Origin: Clostridia bacterium
GTDB lineage: Bacteria; Bacillota; Clostridia; Christensenellales; Borkfalkiaceae
Assembly (NCBI GenBank): GCA_017463325.1
Contig: JAFTPK010000004.1
Location: 18,034-82,033 of the forward strand
Direction of reading: 5' to 3'
DNA length: 64,000 nt
Shown here: piece by piece, positions 43,575-52,506 of the stretch
Position numbering within the stretch: the first letter of the stretch is position 1
Layout: every line of letters starts with the position of its first letter
Notes under the pieces: generated by a model
The model's database searches: none
What the model was told of the DNA's origin: nothing
Seen by the model: only the letters and a program-made list of their open reading frames with translations
Made by a program: the position numbers and the translations under genes

Positions 43575-44845
43575 TTAGAATTATCGAGGACGGCGTTAAG
43601 GAGCGCGCGGAGATCTTTCAAGCGGCGCTGAAAAAACCCGACGTATCGGAAATTGTTTCCGAAATTCTTGCAAGAGTAAAAAACGAGGGCGATAGAGCGC
43701 TGAAAGAATACTCTGAAAAATTCGATAAGGCAAAGCTGACCTCCCTGCGGGTGACGGAGGCGGAGATGGACGAGGCGTTCTCGTCGGTGGAGCCTGAATT
43801 TTTAGAAGTGCTTAAAAAGGCGGCGGACAATATCCGCGCTTTCCACGCCTTGCAAAAACGCGAGGGGTTTGTTTTAAAGCGGGAGGACGGCTCTTTGGTG
43901 GGGCAAAAGGTGCTTCCGATCGAACGGGCGGGGTTGTACGTGCCGGGCGGTACGGCTGCCTATCCCTCAACGGTGCTTATGGACGCTATTCCCGCCGTCG
44001 TTGCGGGTTGTCAGCGGGTGGTGATGGTTTCGCCGCCGAATCAGGAAGGCAAGATCAATCCCGTCATTTTGGCGGCGGCGCGTATCGCGGGCGTAACGGA
44101 AATTTATAAGGTGGGCGGCGCACAGGCGATCGCTGCGCTTGCCTACGGCACCGAGAGTGTGCCTAAGGTGGATAAAATCGTCGGACCGGGCAACGCGTTC
44201 GTAGCCGAAGCAAAGAGGCAGGTATTCGGCGAAGTGAATATCGACATGATCGCGGGGCCGAGTGAGATTCTCGTCGTCGCCGACGGGAAAAACGACCCCA
44301 AGCATATCGCCGCCGATCTTTTATCGCAAGCCGAACATGATAAAATGGCGAGCGCGGTGCTCGTCACCGACGATGGAGAGTTTGCTCTTCGGGTCGCGGA
44401 GGAGATCGAGCGGCAAATTCCGCTTTTGGAGCGTGCGGAAATCGCGAGGGCGTCGATTGACGGGAACGGAAAAATTATCGTGACGAGGGATTTGCAGCAG
44501 GCGATCGAGATCGCAAACGGGATCGCGCCCGAGCATTTAGAGCTTTGCGTGGACGAGCCGTTTGTTTGGCTGGAAAAGGTGCGTCATGCAGGCTCGGTCT
44601 TTCTCGGACGGTATTGTCCAGAGGCGATCGGCGACTATTTTGCGGGGGCTAATCACACCCTGCCCACAAGCGGCAGCGCGCGCTTTTCCTCCCCGCTCTC
44701 CGTAGACGATTTTATTAAAAAGACGCAGTATATCTATTACGACGAAAAAGCCTTGCGCGGCGTTTGCAAGGACGTGGAATATTTTGCTAAAAAGGAGGGG
44801 CTGACGGCGCACGCGAAAAGCGCGGTCGTACGCTTTGAAGAATGA
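43571..44845 (+). CDS. hisD: Histidinol dehydrogenase
   Basis: A 424-residue zinc enzyme that performs the last two oxidations, from histidinol to histidine. GLYVPGGTAAYPSTVLM, VDKIVGPGNAFVAEAKR, GPSEILVVAD, SQAEHD and FAGANHTLPTSGSARF are diagnostic, and the latter groups hold Zn and catalytic histidines. It overlaps hisG by four bases. Length is normal for the family. Confidence 0.96.
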   Translation: MIRIIEDGVKERAEIFQAALKKPDVSEIVSEILARVKNEGDRALKEYSEKFDKAKLTSLRVTEAEMDEAFSSVEPEFLEVLKKAADNIRAFHALQKREGFVLKREDGSLVGQKVLPIERAGLYVPGGTAAYPSTVLMDAIPAVVAGCQRVVMVSPPNQEGKINPVILAAARIAGVTEIYKVGGAQAIAALAYGTESVPKVDKIVGPGNAFVAEAKRQVFGEVNIDMIAGPSEILVVADGKNDPKHIAADLLSQAEHDKMASAVLVTDDGEFALRVAEEIERQIPLLERAEIARASIDGNGKIIVTRDLQQAIEIANGIAPEHLELCVDEPFVWLEKVRHAGSVFLGRYCPEAIGDYFAGANHTLPTSGSARFSSPLSVDDFIKKTQYIYYDEKALRGVCKDVEYFAKKEGLTAHAKSAVVRFEE

Positions 44846-45906
44846 GTACATTTTTAACGGAAAAATACGGCGGACTTAGACCTTATACCCCGGGCGAACA
44901 GCCGAGGGAAAGAAAATACGTCAAGCTCAATACCAACGAATCCCCCTTCCCTCCCGCCCCCAAAGCACAGGAGCTTGCGAGAGATCAAGCGGAAAATTTA
45001 ATGCTTTATCCCGACCCTGAGTGTCGGGAGCTTACTCGGCTGATTGAAGAGCGGGAGAGGGTAAGAGAGGGGCAGGTACTTCTCACCAACGGCTCGGACG
45101 AGGCGCTCAATTTCGCCTTTATGGCATATTGCGACGTAACTGCGCCCGCCGTGTTTGCGAATATTACTTACGGGTTTTATAAAGTGTTTGCCGATTTGAA
45201 CGGCGTGCCGTATGAGGAGATCCCGTTGCGAGAGGATTTTTCCCTGGACGTAGACGCTTTTTGTAAGGCAAAAGGTACGCTTTTTATCGCCAACCCCAAC
45301 GCGCCGACGGGCATTGCCTTGACGCGCGCGGAAATGGAAAAAATCATTTCCTCCGACCCTGCGCGGGTGGTGGTCGTGGACGAGGCGTACGTGGATTTCG
45401 GCGGTGAGAGCTGTATTCCCTTGCTTGATCAATACCCCAACCTGTTGGTGGTGCAAACCTTTTCCAAATCCCGTTCTATGGCGGGGGCGCGGCTTGGGTT
45501 CGCCGTGGGCGGCGAGGCGCTGATTGACGATTTGAAACGGCTCAAATATTCCACTAACCCCTACAACGTCAACCGTATGACGTTGGCGGCGGGGATCGGG
45601 TCGATTATATCCGAGGAGTATTTTGCAAACAATTGCAAAAAAATCGTCGAAAATCGGGAATGGGCGGCGGCAGAGCTTTCAAAGCTCGGCTTTTCCATGA
45701 CGAATTCGACGGCGAATTTCCTGTTTGCCCGTCATGATAAGATAGGCGGGGCAGAGCTTTACGAAAAGCTTAAAGGACGGGGCGTGCTCGTCAGACATTT
45801 TACGCAAAAAGAGATTGAGGATTATAACCGCATCACCGTCGGGAGCATGGAGGAAATGCAGACGCTGATTAAGGAGATCAAAAACATTTTGGAGGAACTC
45901 AAATGA
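44842..45906 (+). CDS. hisC: Histidinol-phosphate aminotransferase
   Basis: A 354-residue fold-I aminotransferase. VKLNTNESPFPPAP opens the domain, ANPNAPTG and VVVDEAYVDFGG contact PLP, and the Schiff-base lysine is in QTFSKSRSMAGARLGFA. It converts imidazole-acetol phosphate to histidinol phosphate. It overlaps hisD by four bases and hisB by four. Confidence 0.94.
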   Translation: MSTFLTEKYGGLRPYTPGEQPRERKYVKLNTNESPFPPAPKAQELARDQAENLMLYPDPECRELTRLIEERERVREGQVLLTNGSDEALNFAFMAYCDVTAPAVFANITYGFYKVFADLNGVPYEEIPLREDFSLDVDAFCKAKGTLFIANPNAPTGIALTRAEMEKIISSDPARVVVVDEAYVDFGGESCIPLLDQYPNLLVVQTFSKSRSMAGARLGFAVGGEALIDDLKRLKYSTNPYNVNRMTLAAGIGSIISEEYFANNCKKIVENREWAAAELSKLGFSMTNSTANFLFARHDKIGGAELYEKLKGRGVLVRHFTQKEIEDYNRITVGSMEEMQTLIKEIKNILEELK

Positions 45907-46490
45907 GAAGCGCGGAAATTATTAGAAAGACCAAGGAAACGGATATTGCGTTACGGTTGACGGTGGACGGCAGCGGCGAGTCGGAGATTGCGACGGGCTG
46001 CGCCTTTCTTGATCATATGCTTACCCTGTTTGCCCGTCACGGGAAATTTGACTTAAAGGTGACCTGTAAAGGGGATACCGACGTCGATTTTCATCACACG
46101 ACGGAGGACGTCGGGATTTGCCTTGGACAGGCGTTCAAAGAGGCGCTCGGCGATAAAAAGGGGATCGTACGCTATGGGCAGAGCATTTTGCCTATGGACG
46201 AGGCACTCGTGATGACGGCGGTAGATATTTCGGGGAGAGCGTATTTCGTTTCCCGTATGGACGTCCGCTCGCCCAAGGTGGGGGATTTCGACACCGAGCT
46301 TTTGGAGGAGTTTTTCCAAGCGTTTGCCTCCAACCTTGGCGCCACCTTGCATATGCGGCAATTAGAGGGCAGCAACGCGCACCATATTTTGGAGGCTGCG
46401 TTTAAATCAGCGGCGCGGAGTATGCGTCAGGCAACGGGTATCGACGAAAAATTTGCAGGGGATATTCCGTCTACGAAAGGGGTGCTTTGA
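45903..46490 (+). CDS. hisB: Imidazoleglycerol-phosphate dehydratase
   Basis: A 195-residue manganese enzyme with the twin metal motifs FLDHMLTLFARHGKFDL and VDFHHTTEDVGICLG, and a third at EGSNAHHILEAAFKSAARS. This is the monofunctional form, without the N-terminal phosphatase of E. coli HisB. It therefore does not provide the missing histidinol phosphatase. Confidence 0.96.
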   Translation: MRSAEIIRKTKETDIALRLTVDGSGESEIATGCAFLDHMLTLFARHGKFDLKVTCKGDTDVDFHHTTEDVGICLGQAFKEALGDKKGIVRYGQSILPMDEALVMTAVDISGRAYFVSRMDVRSPKVGDFDTELLEEFFQAFASNLGATLHMRQLEGSNAHHILEAAFKSAARSMRQATGIDEKFAGDIPSTKGVL

Positions 46491-47113
46491 TGGTAGCGAT
46501 CGTAGACTACGGCGTAGGGAATTTGTTTTCCCTCGTCAGCTCTTTGCGTGCGCTCGGCGTGGACGCGGTGGTGAGCGGCGACAAAGAAACGCTTATCCGC
46601 GCGGAAAAAATCATCTTACCGGGGGTGGGCGCGTTTGGGGACGCCGCAGAAAAGCTCTTTTCTTCGGGTCTTGCCGAAACGCTCCAAGCGGAGGCGAAAA
46701 AGGGAAAGCCGCTACTGGGGATCTGTCTTGGTATGCAGCTTTTGTTCGACCGCTCCTACGAGTACGGCGAGCATAAGGGGCTGGGCTTGATCGAGGGGAG
46801 TATTCGTCCGATCGAAGAAGTGATCCCGTCGTCGCTCAAAATCCCGCATATCGGTTGGAATGCCTTGCATTTTAAAGGGAATAGCCCTATTTTTAAATAC
46901 TTAAAGGAGGGCGATTACGTGTATTTCGTACATTCCTATTACGGGGCAGGGTGCGAAAAGAGCGTGATTGCAACGGCGGAATACGGTGCGTTTTTGACGG
47001 CGGCGGTGCAAAACGGCAACGTCTACGGCTGTCAATTCCACCCCGAAAAGAGCGGAGAGGTGGGCTTAAAAATTTTGAAAGCATTTTGTGAGTTGGAGGA
47101 AAAAAAGGAATGA
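46490..47113 (+). CDS. hisH: Imidazole glycerol phosphate synthase, glutaminase subunit
   Basis: A 207-residue class-I glutamine amidotransferase. The nucleophile is in GICLGMQLLF, and the His-Glu pair is in CQFHPEKSGEVGLKIL. IVDYGVGNLFSLVSSLRALG is typical of HisH. It feeds ammonia to HisF. The ATG at 46490 overlaps the hisB stop by one base (TGATG); an in-frame TTG three bases earlier is not needed. Confidence 0.95.
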   Translation: MVAIVDYGVGNLFSLVSSLRALGVDAVVSGDKETLIRAEKIILPGVGAFGDAAEKLFSSGLAETLQAEAKKGKPLLGICLGMQLLFDRSYEYGEHKGLGLIEGSIRPIEEVIPSSLKIPHIGWNALHFKGNSPIFKYLKEGDYVYFVHSYYGAGCEKSVIATAEYGAFLTAAVQNGNVYGCQFHPEKSGEVGLKILKAFCELEEKKE

Positions 47114-47823
47114 ATATTTTTCCTGCGATCGACTTATACGGCGGTAAAGCGGTACGCCTTTTTAAGGGCGATTACAACGCTATGACCGTGTACAGCGATT
47201 GCCCCGAAGAGATTGCTAAGGATTTTAAGGCGCAAGGGGGGAAGTATTTGCACCTCGTCGATTTGGAGGGTGCGAAAACGGGCGAAACGCCCAACGTCGA
47301 AACGGTGAAAAAAATCGTCGCCGCCACCGATTTATTCGTGGAGGTGGGCGGCGGGATCCGTAGCATGGAGGTGATTGAACGCTACCTTGCCGCGGGCGTT
47401 TCTCGCGTAATTCTCGGTACGGCGGCCGTTACCGACCCCGAATTTTTAAAAGCGGCTCTGGCTGCCTACGGAGAAAAAATTGCCGTGGGCGTGGATTTGA
47501 AAGAGGGCTACGTGGCGATCAAGGGTTGGACGGAAAGCTCTAAAATAGAGGGCTTTGCGTTTTGTAAGCAGCTGGAAGAGCTGGGCGTCAAGACGGTGAT
47601 TTGTACCGATATTTCTAAGGACGGCGCTATGCAGGGGGCAAATCACGGCTTATACGAACGGCTTGTCAAGGAGCTAAACGTACAAATTATCGCCTCGGGC
47701 GGGGTGTCCTCCATGGAGGATATTCGTCGCTTAAAAGAGGCGGGCGTGTACGGGGCAATCGTCGGAAAAGCGTATTATACGGGCGCGATTTGTCTTCGGG
47801 AAGCGGTGGAGGCAGCGAAATGA
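47110..47823 (+). CDS. hisA: Phosphoribosylformimino-AICAR ribotide isomerase
   Basis: A 237-residue TIM barrel. FPAIDLYGGKAVRLFKGDY bears the first catalytic aspartate and GVDLKEGYVAIKGW and TDISKDGAMQG bear the second half. IASGGVSSMEDIRRL is the phosphate-binding part. It opens the ribose ring by an Amadori rearrangement. It overlaps both neighbours by four bases. Confidence 0.95.
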   Translation: MNIFPAIDLYGGKAVRLFKGDYNAMTVYSDCPEEIAKDFKAQGGKYLHLVDLEGAKTGETPNVETVKKIVAATDLFVEVGGGIRSMEVIERYLAAGVSRVILGTAAVTDPEFLKAALAAYGEKIAVGVDLKEGYVAIKGWTESSKIEGFAFCKQLEELGVKTVICTDISKDGAMQGANHGLYERLVKELNVQIIASGGVSSMEDIRRLKEAGVYGAIVGKAYYTGAICLREAVEAAK

Positions 47824-48578
47824 TCACGAAAAGAATTATTCCCTGTCTGGACGTTAAGAACGGCAGAGTGGTAAAGGGAGTCAATTTTCAAGGGCTGTCC
47901 GACGTTTCTTCGCCCGTAGAGCTTGGAAAGTACTACGGCGAGCGCGGCGCGGACGAGCTTGTATTCTACGATATTACGGCGTCAGCCGAGGGCAGGGCTT
48001 TGTTCACCGATATTTTGAAAGAGGTGGCAAGTACTATTTTTATCCCCCTCACCGTGGGCGGCGGCATCAATACCTTGAACGATTTTGACCGCGTTTTAAA
48101 GTGCGGCGCGGACAAGGTGAGCGTCAATTCGGGCGCGATCAAAGATCCCAACCTAATCTACGAGGCAGCCAAACGGTACGGAGATCAATGCGTAGTACTG
48201 TCCGTGGACGCCAAACGGGTGAACGGGGAATTCAGGGTCTTTGCCAAAGGGGGGCGAGAGGATACGGGCATGAATGCTTTGGAGTGGATTAAGCGCGGCG
48301 TGGACAACGGCGCGGGGGAGATCGTGCTCAATTCCATTGACACCGACGGCGTGAAAGGTGGGTTTGATCTTGCTATGCTAGGCGCGGTGACGAGGCTTGT
48401 TTCCGTCCCTGTAATTGCTTCGGGCGGCGCAGGCAGAGCGGAGGACTTCGTGACGCTTTTTAAGGAGCTGCCCAAGGTGGACGCGGGGCTTGCCGCCAGC
48501 ATTTTCCATTTCGGAGAAGTGAAAATAGAGGAGCTGAAAAAAATATTAAAGGAAAACGGGATTTCCGTGAGGTTATGA
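47820..48578 (+). CDS. hisF: Imidazole glycerol phosphate synthase, cyclase subunit
   Basis: A 252-residue TIM barrel paralogous to His[21 protein letters not shown] carries the catalytic aspartate and [18 protein letters not shown] the second; [16 protein letters not shown] is the phosphate site. The ATG at 47820 overlaps the hisA stop, with GGAGG upstream, so the earlier in-frame codon at 47790 is rejected. It forms a complex with HisH. Confidence 0.96.
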   Translation: MITKRIIPCLDVKNGRVVKGVNFQGLSDVSSPVELGKYYGERGADELVFYDITASAEGRALFTDILKEVASTIFIPLTVGGGINTLNDFDRVLKCGADKVSVNSGAIKDPNLIYEAAKRYGDQCVVLSVDAKRVNGEFRVFAKGGREDTGMNALEWIKRGVDNGAGEIVLNSIDTDGVKGGFDLAMLGAVTRLVSVPVIASGGAGRAEDFVTLFKELPKVDAGLAASIFHFGEVKIEELKKILKENGISVRL

Positions 48579-48579
48579 G

Positions 48580-49230
48580 ATGATTAAAATAGAGGAATTA
48601 AAATTTGACGAAAAGGGGCTGATCCCTGCTATCGTAGTGGACAGCGTAACCAAAGAGGTGCTCACGCTCGCGTATATGAACGAGGAGAGCTTAAAAATTT
48701 CCATAGAGGAAAAAAGAACCTGCTTTTGGAGCAGGTCAAGACAGGAGCTTTGGAGAAAGGGAGAAACGAGCGGCAACGTGCAGCATATCGTTTCCATTAC
48801 CGCCGATTGCGACAAGGACGCCCTCGTCGTCGTGGTGGATAAGGAGGGACCTGCCTGTCACACGGGCGCGGAAAGCTGTTTTTATCAGCCCGTATTTGAA
48901 AACGACGAGCGTAGCGAATTTTCCTTACAGGGCTTGATGAAGCTGATCGAGGGCAGAAAGACCAACCCTGCCGAGGGGTCGTATACTACCTACCTTTTTA
49001 ATAAGGGCTTGGACAAGATTTTGAAAAAAATCGGCGAAGAGAGTACGGAGGTGATTATCGCCGCCAAAGCGCAGGATAAAAAGGAAACGATTTACGAGCT
49101 TTCCGACCTCGCGTATCACGCGCTCGTGCTGATGATCGAGGCGGGCATTTCGCTGGAAGATATTCATAAGGAGCTTGCCTCTCGCCACGTGATCGACAAA
49201 AAGGTAAAGCAGGAGAAAATGACGAAATGA
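48580..49230 (+). CDS. hisI: Bifunctional phosphoribosyl-AMP cyclohydrolase/phosphoribosyl-ATP pyrophosphatase
   Basis: A 216-residue HisIE fusion. The N-terminal cyclohydrolase has [20 protein letters not shown] with zinc ligands in ADCDKDA and CHTGAESC; the C-terminal MazG-like pyrophosphatase has [20 protein letters not shown] and [13 protein letters not shown]. These catalyse steps three and two. It begins one base after hisF. Confidence 0.95.
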   Translation: MIKIEELKFDEKGLIPAIVVDSVTKEVLTLAYMNEESLKISIEEKRTCFWSRSRQELWRKGETSGNVQHIVSITADCDKDALVVVVDKEGPACHTGAESCFYQPVFENDERSEFSLQGLMKLIEGRKTNPAEGSYTTYLFNKGLDKILKKIGEESTEVIIAAKAQDKKETIYELSDLAYHALVLMIEAGISLEDIHKELASRHVIDKKVKQEKMTK

Positions 49231-49454
49231 GCGAAGTGACGCTTGGGAAATACAAGCATTTTAAAGGGGGCATGTACGAGGTGATTGCCCTTGCAAAGCA
49301 TTCGGAAACGGGAGAGGAGTTGGTTGTGTATAAGGCTCTTTACGGTGAGGGTGCGGTGTGGGTACGCCCCAAAGCCATGTGGCAAGAAACGGTGACGTTT
49401 CAAGGCAAGGAGGTTTGCCGCTTTACAAAAACAGAGGGTGATTTGTCAAACTAA
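49227..49454 (+). CDS. DUF1653-type small protein
   Basis: A 75-residue protein with [39 protein letters not shown] and the aromatic-rich MWQETVTF, matching DUF1653. It is a compact beta-barrel-like fold with no known function. It overlaps hisI by four bases, so it is translated with the histidine operon. Confidence 0.85.
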   Translation: MSEVTLGKYKHFKGGMYEVIALAKHSETGEELVVYKALYGEGAVWVRPKAMWQETVTFQGKEVCRFTKTEGDLSN

Positions 49455-49522
49455 GTGCAACACTTTTTGAGAAAAAGTTCAAATAAATCTACGGGTTTTT
49501 GGAAATTTAATATCTTTTTCGG

Positions 49523-49552
49523 TCTGGCGTTAATTAACGCCAGATTTTTTTT
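49523..49552 (+). terminator. Terminator of the histidine operon
   Basis: TCTGGCGTTA and TAACGCCAGA, separated by two bases, form a near-perfect palindrome followed by eight T. Otherwise 49455-49733 contains only this and the next promoter. Confidence 0.92.
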
Positions 49553-49683
49553 GAGCGTTTTCGGTGAAACGCAAGTTCACGGACGGAAAGTTTACCGAAT
49601 ATCTTTCCTGTGGCGACGCGATTTTTATCGAGATATTTTCCTGAAAGTATTCGTTTGCCCTATAATTGTTTAGGTTTTGCCTA

Positions 49684-49712
49684 TTGCAAAATTTGGAAAA
49701 AAGTGAGATAAT
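49684..49712 (+). promoter_or_regulatory. Sigma-A promoter for the oxidoreductase/isomerase pair
   Basis: TTGCAA, 17 bases, GATAAT, then about 20 bases to the ATG with AAGGAG. Confidence 0.78.
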
Positions 49713-49733
49713 ATAGTCACAAGGAGAGATATT

Positions 49734-50780
49734 ATGAAAAAATTAAAATTCGGCATTATCGGTGCGGGCGGGATCGCGGATAGAAGAACGCTGCCCGGTA
49801 TGCTCAAAGCCAAGAATGCGGAAATCGTAGCGGTGATGGAAATTTTACCCGAGCGTGCGGAAGAGCTTCGAGTAAAATACGGTGCAAAATACGCGTACAC
49901 GACGGCGGAAGAGGTGGTGCAAAACCCCGAGGTGGAGGCGGTGTATATCGCGTCGCCCGTCGTTTGCCATGCGGCGCAGGCAAAGCTCGCAGCCGACTAC
50001 GGCAAGCATGTTCTGCTTGAAAAACCGATCGCTATGACCATTCAAGAGGGAGAGGAGTTGCTTGCCTATTGCAAAGCGAAAGGCGTGAAAGTGGCGGCTG
50101 GCTTTATGATGCGGTTTGGCGCGCACGTTATGAATATGAAAAAGGCGGTGAGCGAAGGAAAAATCGGGCAAGTAGTCAGCGGATATTCCCAGTTCACTTT
50201 GTGGCTGCCTAAGGAGGCGGGCAACTGGCGGCTTTCCAAGGCGAAATCGGGCGGCGGTGCGCTGATGGATATGGGCGTGCATTGTATCGACTTGATGGAA
50301 TATATCCTTTCCACGAAAGTAAAAACGGTGGCGGGCTTTAACGATACCGTGGTGTTCGATTACGACGTAGAGGATAGCTCGACGATTATTTTGCGTATGG
50401 AAAACGGCGCGCAATGCGTCGTGCAGACCAACTTCAATATTCCCGACGCGGCGGCGAAATGGCGGCTGGAATTTTTCGGCACGCGCGGCAGGTTGATGGG
50501 GGATACGATTATCGGTCAAAACGACGGTGGTAGCTTAAACGCGTTGTTCTTGGAGGACGTTGCGGGCTACGACGCCGTACAGGACCACGCGGAGGATAAG
50601 GGAATTGAAATGGAGGGGGAATTCGGCGATATGTACACCCGCGAGGTGGAGAGCTTTGCTGAATCGGTGCTTGAAAACAAGCCCCTCGTCGTGCCTGCGG
50701 AGGACGCGCTTCGCGTGCAAAAGGTGATTGCGGCGGCGTACGAGAGCACGGAAAAAAATACTATGATCGAGATTAAATAA
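49734..50780 (+). CDS. Gfo/Idh/MocA oxidoreductase
   Basis: A 348-residue NAD(P)-dependent oxidoreductase. GIIGAGGIADRRTLPGML is the cofactor loop and HVLLEKPIAMT has the intact EKP catalytic lysine, unlike the two proteins at 37670 and 39127. MGVHCIDLMEYI supplies the later active-site His and Asp. Family members oxidise sugars, inositols or their derivatives. A TIM-barrel isomerase-like gene follows 13 bases later, so both probably act on one sugar. Confidence 0.9.
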   Translation: MKKLKFGIIGAGGIADRRTLPGMLKAKNAEIVAVMEILPERAEELRVKYGAKYAYTTAEEVVQNPEVEAVYIASPVVCHAAQAKLAADYGKHVLLEKPIAMTIQEGEELLAYCKAKGVKVAAGFMMRFGAHVMNMKKAVSEGKIGQVVSGYSQFTLWLPKEAGNWRLSKAKSGGGALMDMGVHCIDLMEYILSTKVKTVAGFNDTVVFDYDVEDSSTIILRMENGAQCVVQTNFNIPDAAAKWRLEFFGTRGRLMGDTIIGQNDGGSLNALFLEDVAGYDAVQDHAEDKGIEMEGEFGDMYTREVESFAESVLENKPLVVPAEDALRVQKVIAAAYESTEKNTMIEIK

Positions 50781-50793
50781 GGAGAGAATACTT

Positions 50794-51825
50794 ATGAGCA
50801 AATTTAAATTTTCAGTAGGGCCTTGGAACGTACACGAAGGCGCGGACTCTTACGGTCCTGCGACGAGAAAGAGTATTTCCTTGGAGGAAAAATTCCGTCG
50901 TTTTAAAGAGATCGGCTTTGACGCCGTACAATTCCACGACGACGACGTCGTTCCCAACATGAACGAGCTTTCAAACGAAGAAATTATCGCCGAGGCAAAA
51001 AAGGTAAAGGCTCTGCTTGATAAATACGACTTGAAAGCGGAATTCGTGGCACCCCGTCTTTGGATGGATCCGCATACGATCGACGGCGGGTATATGTCTA
51101 CGAGCGAGGAGGACAGAGAATTCGCTATGTGGCGTTCGTACCGTTCGATCGACATTGCGCGTGCCCTCGATTGCGATTTGATCGTGCTTTGGCTTGCCCG
51201 TGAGGGTACTCTTTGCGCTGAAAGCAAAAGCCCCGTTTGGGCAACGCAAAAGCTTGTTGAGGCGATCGACAAAATGTTGGACTACGATAAGACGATCCGC
51301 GTTTGTATCGAACCTAAGCCCAACGAACCGATAGACCGTTCGATCTGCGGCACCATGGGTCACGTTATGGCGGTTTCGGCGGCGACTAAGGATCCCAAGC
51401 GTGTCGGCGGGAATTTGGAGAGTGCGCACGCAATGCTTGCAGGGCTTGACCCCGCGCACGAGATCGGCTTTGCCATGGCGTTCGATAAGCTTTTCACCGT
51501 ACATTTGAACGACCAGAACGGGATCCGTTACGATCAAGACAAGTCGTTTGGTGTGGAAAATCTACGCGCGGCGTTCAATCAAGTAAAGGTGCTTTTGGAA
51601 AACGGCTACGGCAGTAAGGGCGAGTACGTGGGCTTGGACGTAAAGGCTATGCGTACCACCTCCGACGCGGACAGCTACAAGCATCTTGAAAATAGCTTGA
51701 AGATCTTTAAAATGCTGGAAGAAAAGGCGGAGAAATTCGATTATAAATATCGCGACGAATGTATCAAGAACCGCGATTTCGAGGGGCTTGAAATGTACGT
51801 GATCGAGCTGCTCCTCCGCGGCTAA
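50794..51825 (+). CDS. Xylose-isomerase-like TIM-barrel protein
   Basis: A 343-residue protein of the xylose isomerase-like TIM-barrel superfamily. VGPWNVHEGADSYGP, AVQFHDDDVVP, VCIEPKPNEPID (metal glutamate), GGNLESAHAML, FTVHLNDQNGIRYDQD and YVGLDVKAMRTT correspond to the His and acidic metal-binding sites of XylA. It is shorter than typical XylA. The neighbour oxidoreductase suggests a sugar or polyol catabolic pair; the sugar is unknown. AAGGAGAG precedes the ATG. Confidence 0.85.
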   Translation: MSKFKFSVGPWNVHEGADSYGPATRKSISLEEKFRRFKEIGFDAVQFHDDDVVPNMNELSNEEIIAEAKKVKALLDKYDLKAEFVAPRLWMDPHTIDGGYMSTSEEDREFAMWRSYRSIDIARALDCDLIVLWLAREGTLCAESKSPVWATQKLVEAIDKMLDYDKTIRVCIEPKPNEPIDRSICGTMGHVMAVSAATKDPKRVGGNLESAHAMLAGLDPAHEIGFAMAFDKLFTVHLNDQNGIRYDQDKSFGVENLRAAFNQVKVLLENGYGSKGEYVGLDVKAMRTTSDADSYKHLENSLKIFKMLEEKAEKFDYKYRDECIKNRDFEGLEMYVIELLLRG

Positions 51826-51854
51826 TAAGCAAAAGGAACTCTAAAAAATAAAAG

Positions 51855-51886
51855 AAAAAGGAAGCTTTGCGAAAAGCTTCCTTTTT
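51855..51886. terminator. Bidirectional terminator with GCGA tetraloop
   Basis: A 14-base perfect inverted repeat, AAAAAGGAAGCTTT/AAAGCTTCCTTTTT, around GCGA. It serves both the + strand pair and the minus-strand surface-protein genes. Confidence 0.93.
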
Positions 51887-51904
51887 CGAGTTGTTTTAAA
51901 TTTG

Positions 51905-52060
51905 TCAGCCGTTGATCGAGGGGAGATCTACGGAACCGTCGCCGCCGTTTACGTCGCCGAACGAGTTGTGGTCGCCCTGGAACCCGCCGCCGCTCGTGCG
52001 GACGAGATCTTCTTCGTTAAAGCGTAAAATACGCATTTCCATACTTTCGTAATATTTCAT
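51905..52060 (-). CDS. Small orphan protein with TSGGGF motif
   Basis: A 51-residue protein. The frame opens further left of its start at 52117, but GAGGTG six bases before ATG 52060 marks the likely start. It reads MKYYESMEMRILRFNEEDLV, then RTSGGGFQGDHNSFGDVNGG, then an acidic, Gly/Asp/Ser-rich tail ending DLPSING. There is no signal peptide or membrane helix. From memory, gut Clostridia have many short proteins with a similar MxIxxFxxEDVxxTS core, function unknown. It follows the interrupted surface protein by 14 bases. Confidence 0.6.
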   Translation of the reverse strand: MKYYESMEMRILRFNEEDLVRTSGGGFQGDHNSFGDVNGGDGSVDLPSING

Positions 52061-52074
52061 ATCCGTCACCTCGA

Positions 52075-52506
52075 TTACGCCGCTGCGTACGCCGTCGCCG
52101 CCACGCCGTAATTCCAAAGCGCTTGTACAAGCGCGCCTAATTCGGTTGCTGCGCTATAATTTGCTGCCACGTACGAAGCCACGCTGTACGTTACGGAGGT
52201 GGAGATCATCAAATCGTCCACGTATACCGTCGCCGTGTAAAGTTCGTCAAAGTCCGTCGCCGCGATCGCGTCCGTTTTATAATAGTAGCCCTTTTCGTCC
52301 TTTGCAAGCTCGGTGCCCTTGAGTACTTTCACGGGCGCGCCGTTCTTGGTGATGAAGATACGTAAGCTTGCCAAAGAAACGCTTTCGTCAATATTGAAAT
52401 ACAAGTACAAAGCGTTTGCGTTGTCAAAGTACAGGTTGGCACCCGTTGCCGCTACGCCCGTAAGATTGTTTGAATAAATCAAATCGCTCTTCGGAGCGGT
52501 GAACAC
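52075..52506 (-). pseudogene. C-terminal part of the surface protein, after an in-frame TAG
   Basis: This 143-codon frame continues directly from the upstream frame after a TAG at 52507-52509. The first codon is GTG and the sequence GAGGGCGG lies just upstream, so independent starting is possible. It ends LGALVQALWNYGVAATAYAA, which parallels LVADLLSYGAAAQAYL near the end of the first part, so the full protein would have two similar C-terminal domains. Nothing else is frameshifted. It may be silent, reinitiated, or read through. Confidence 0.6.
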
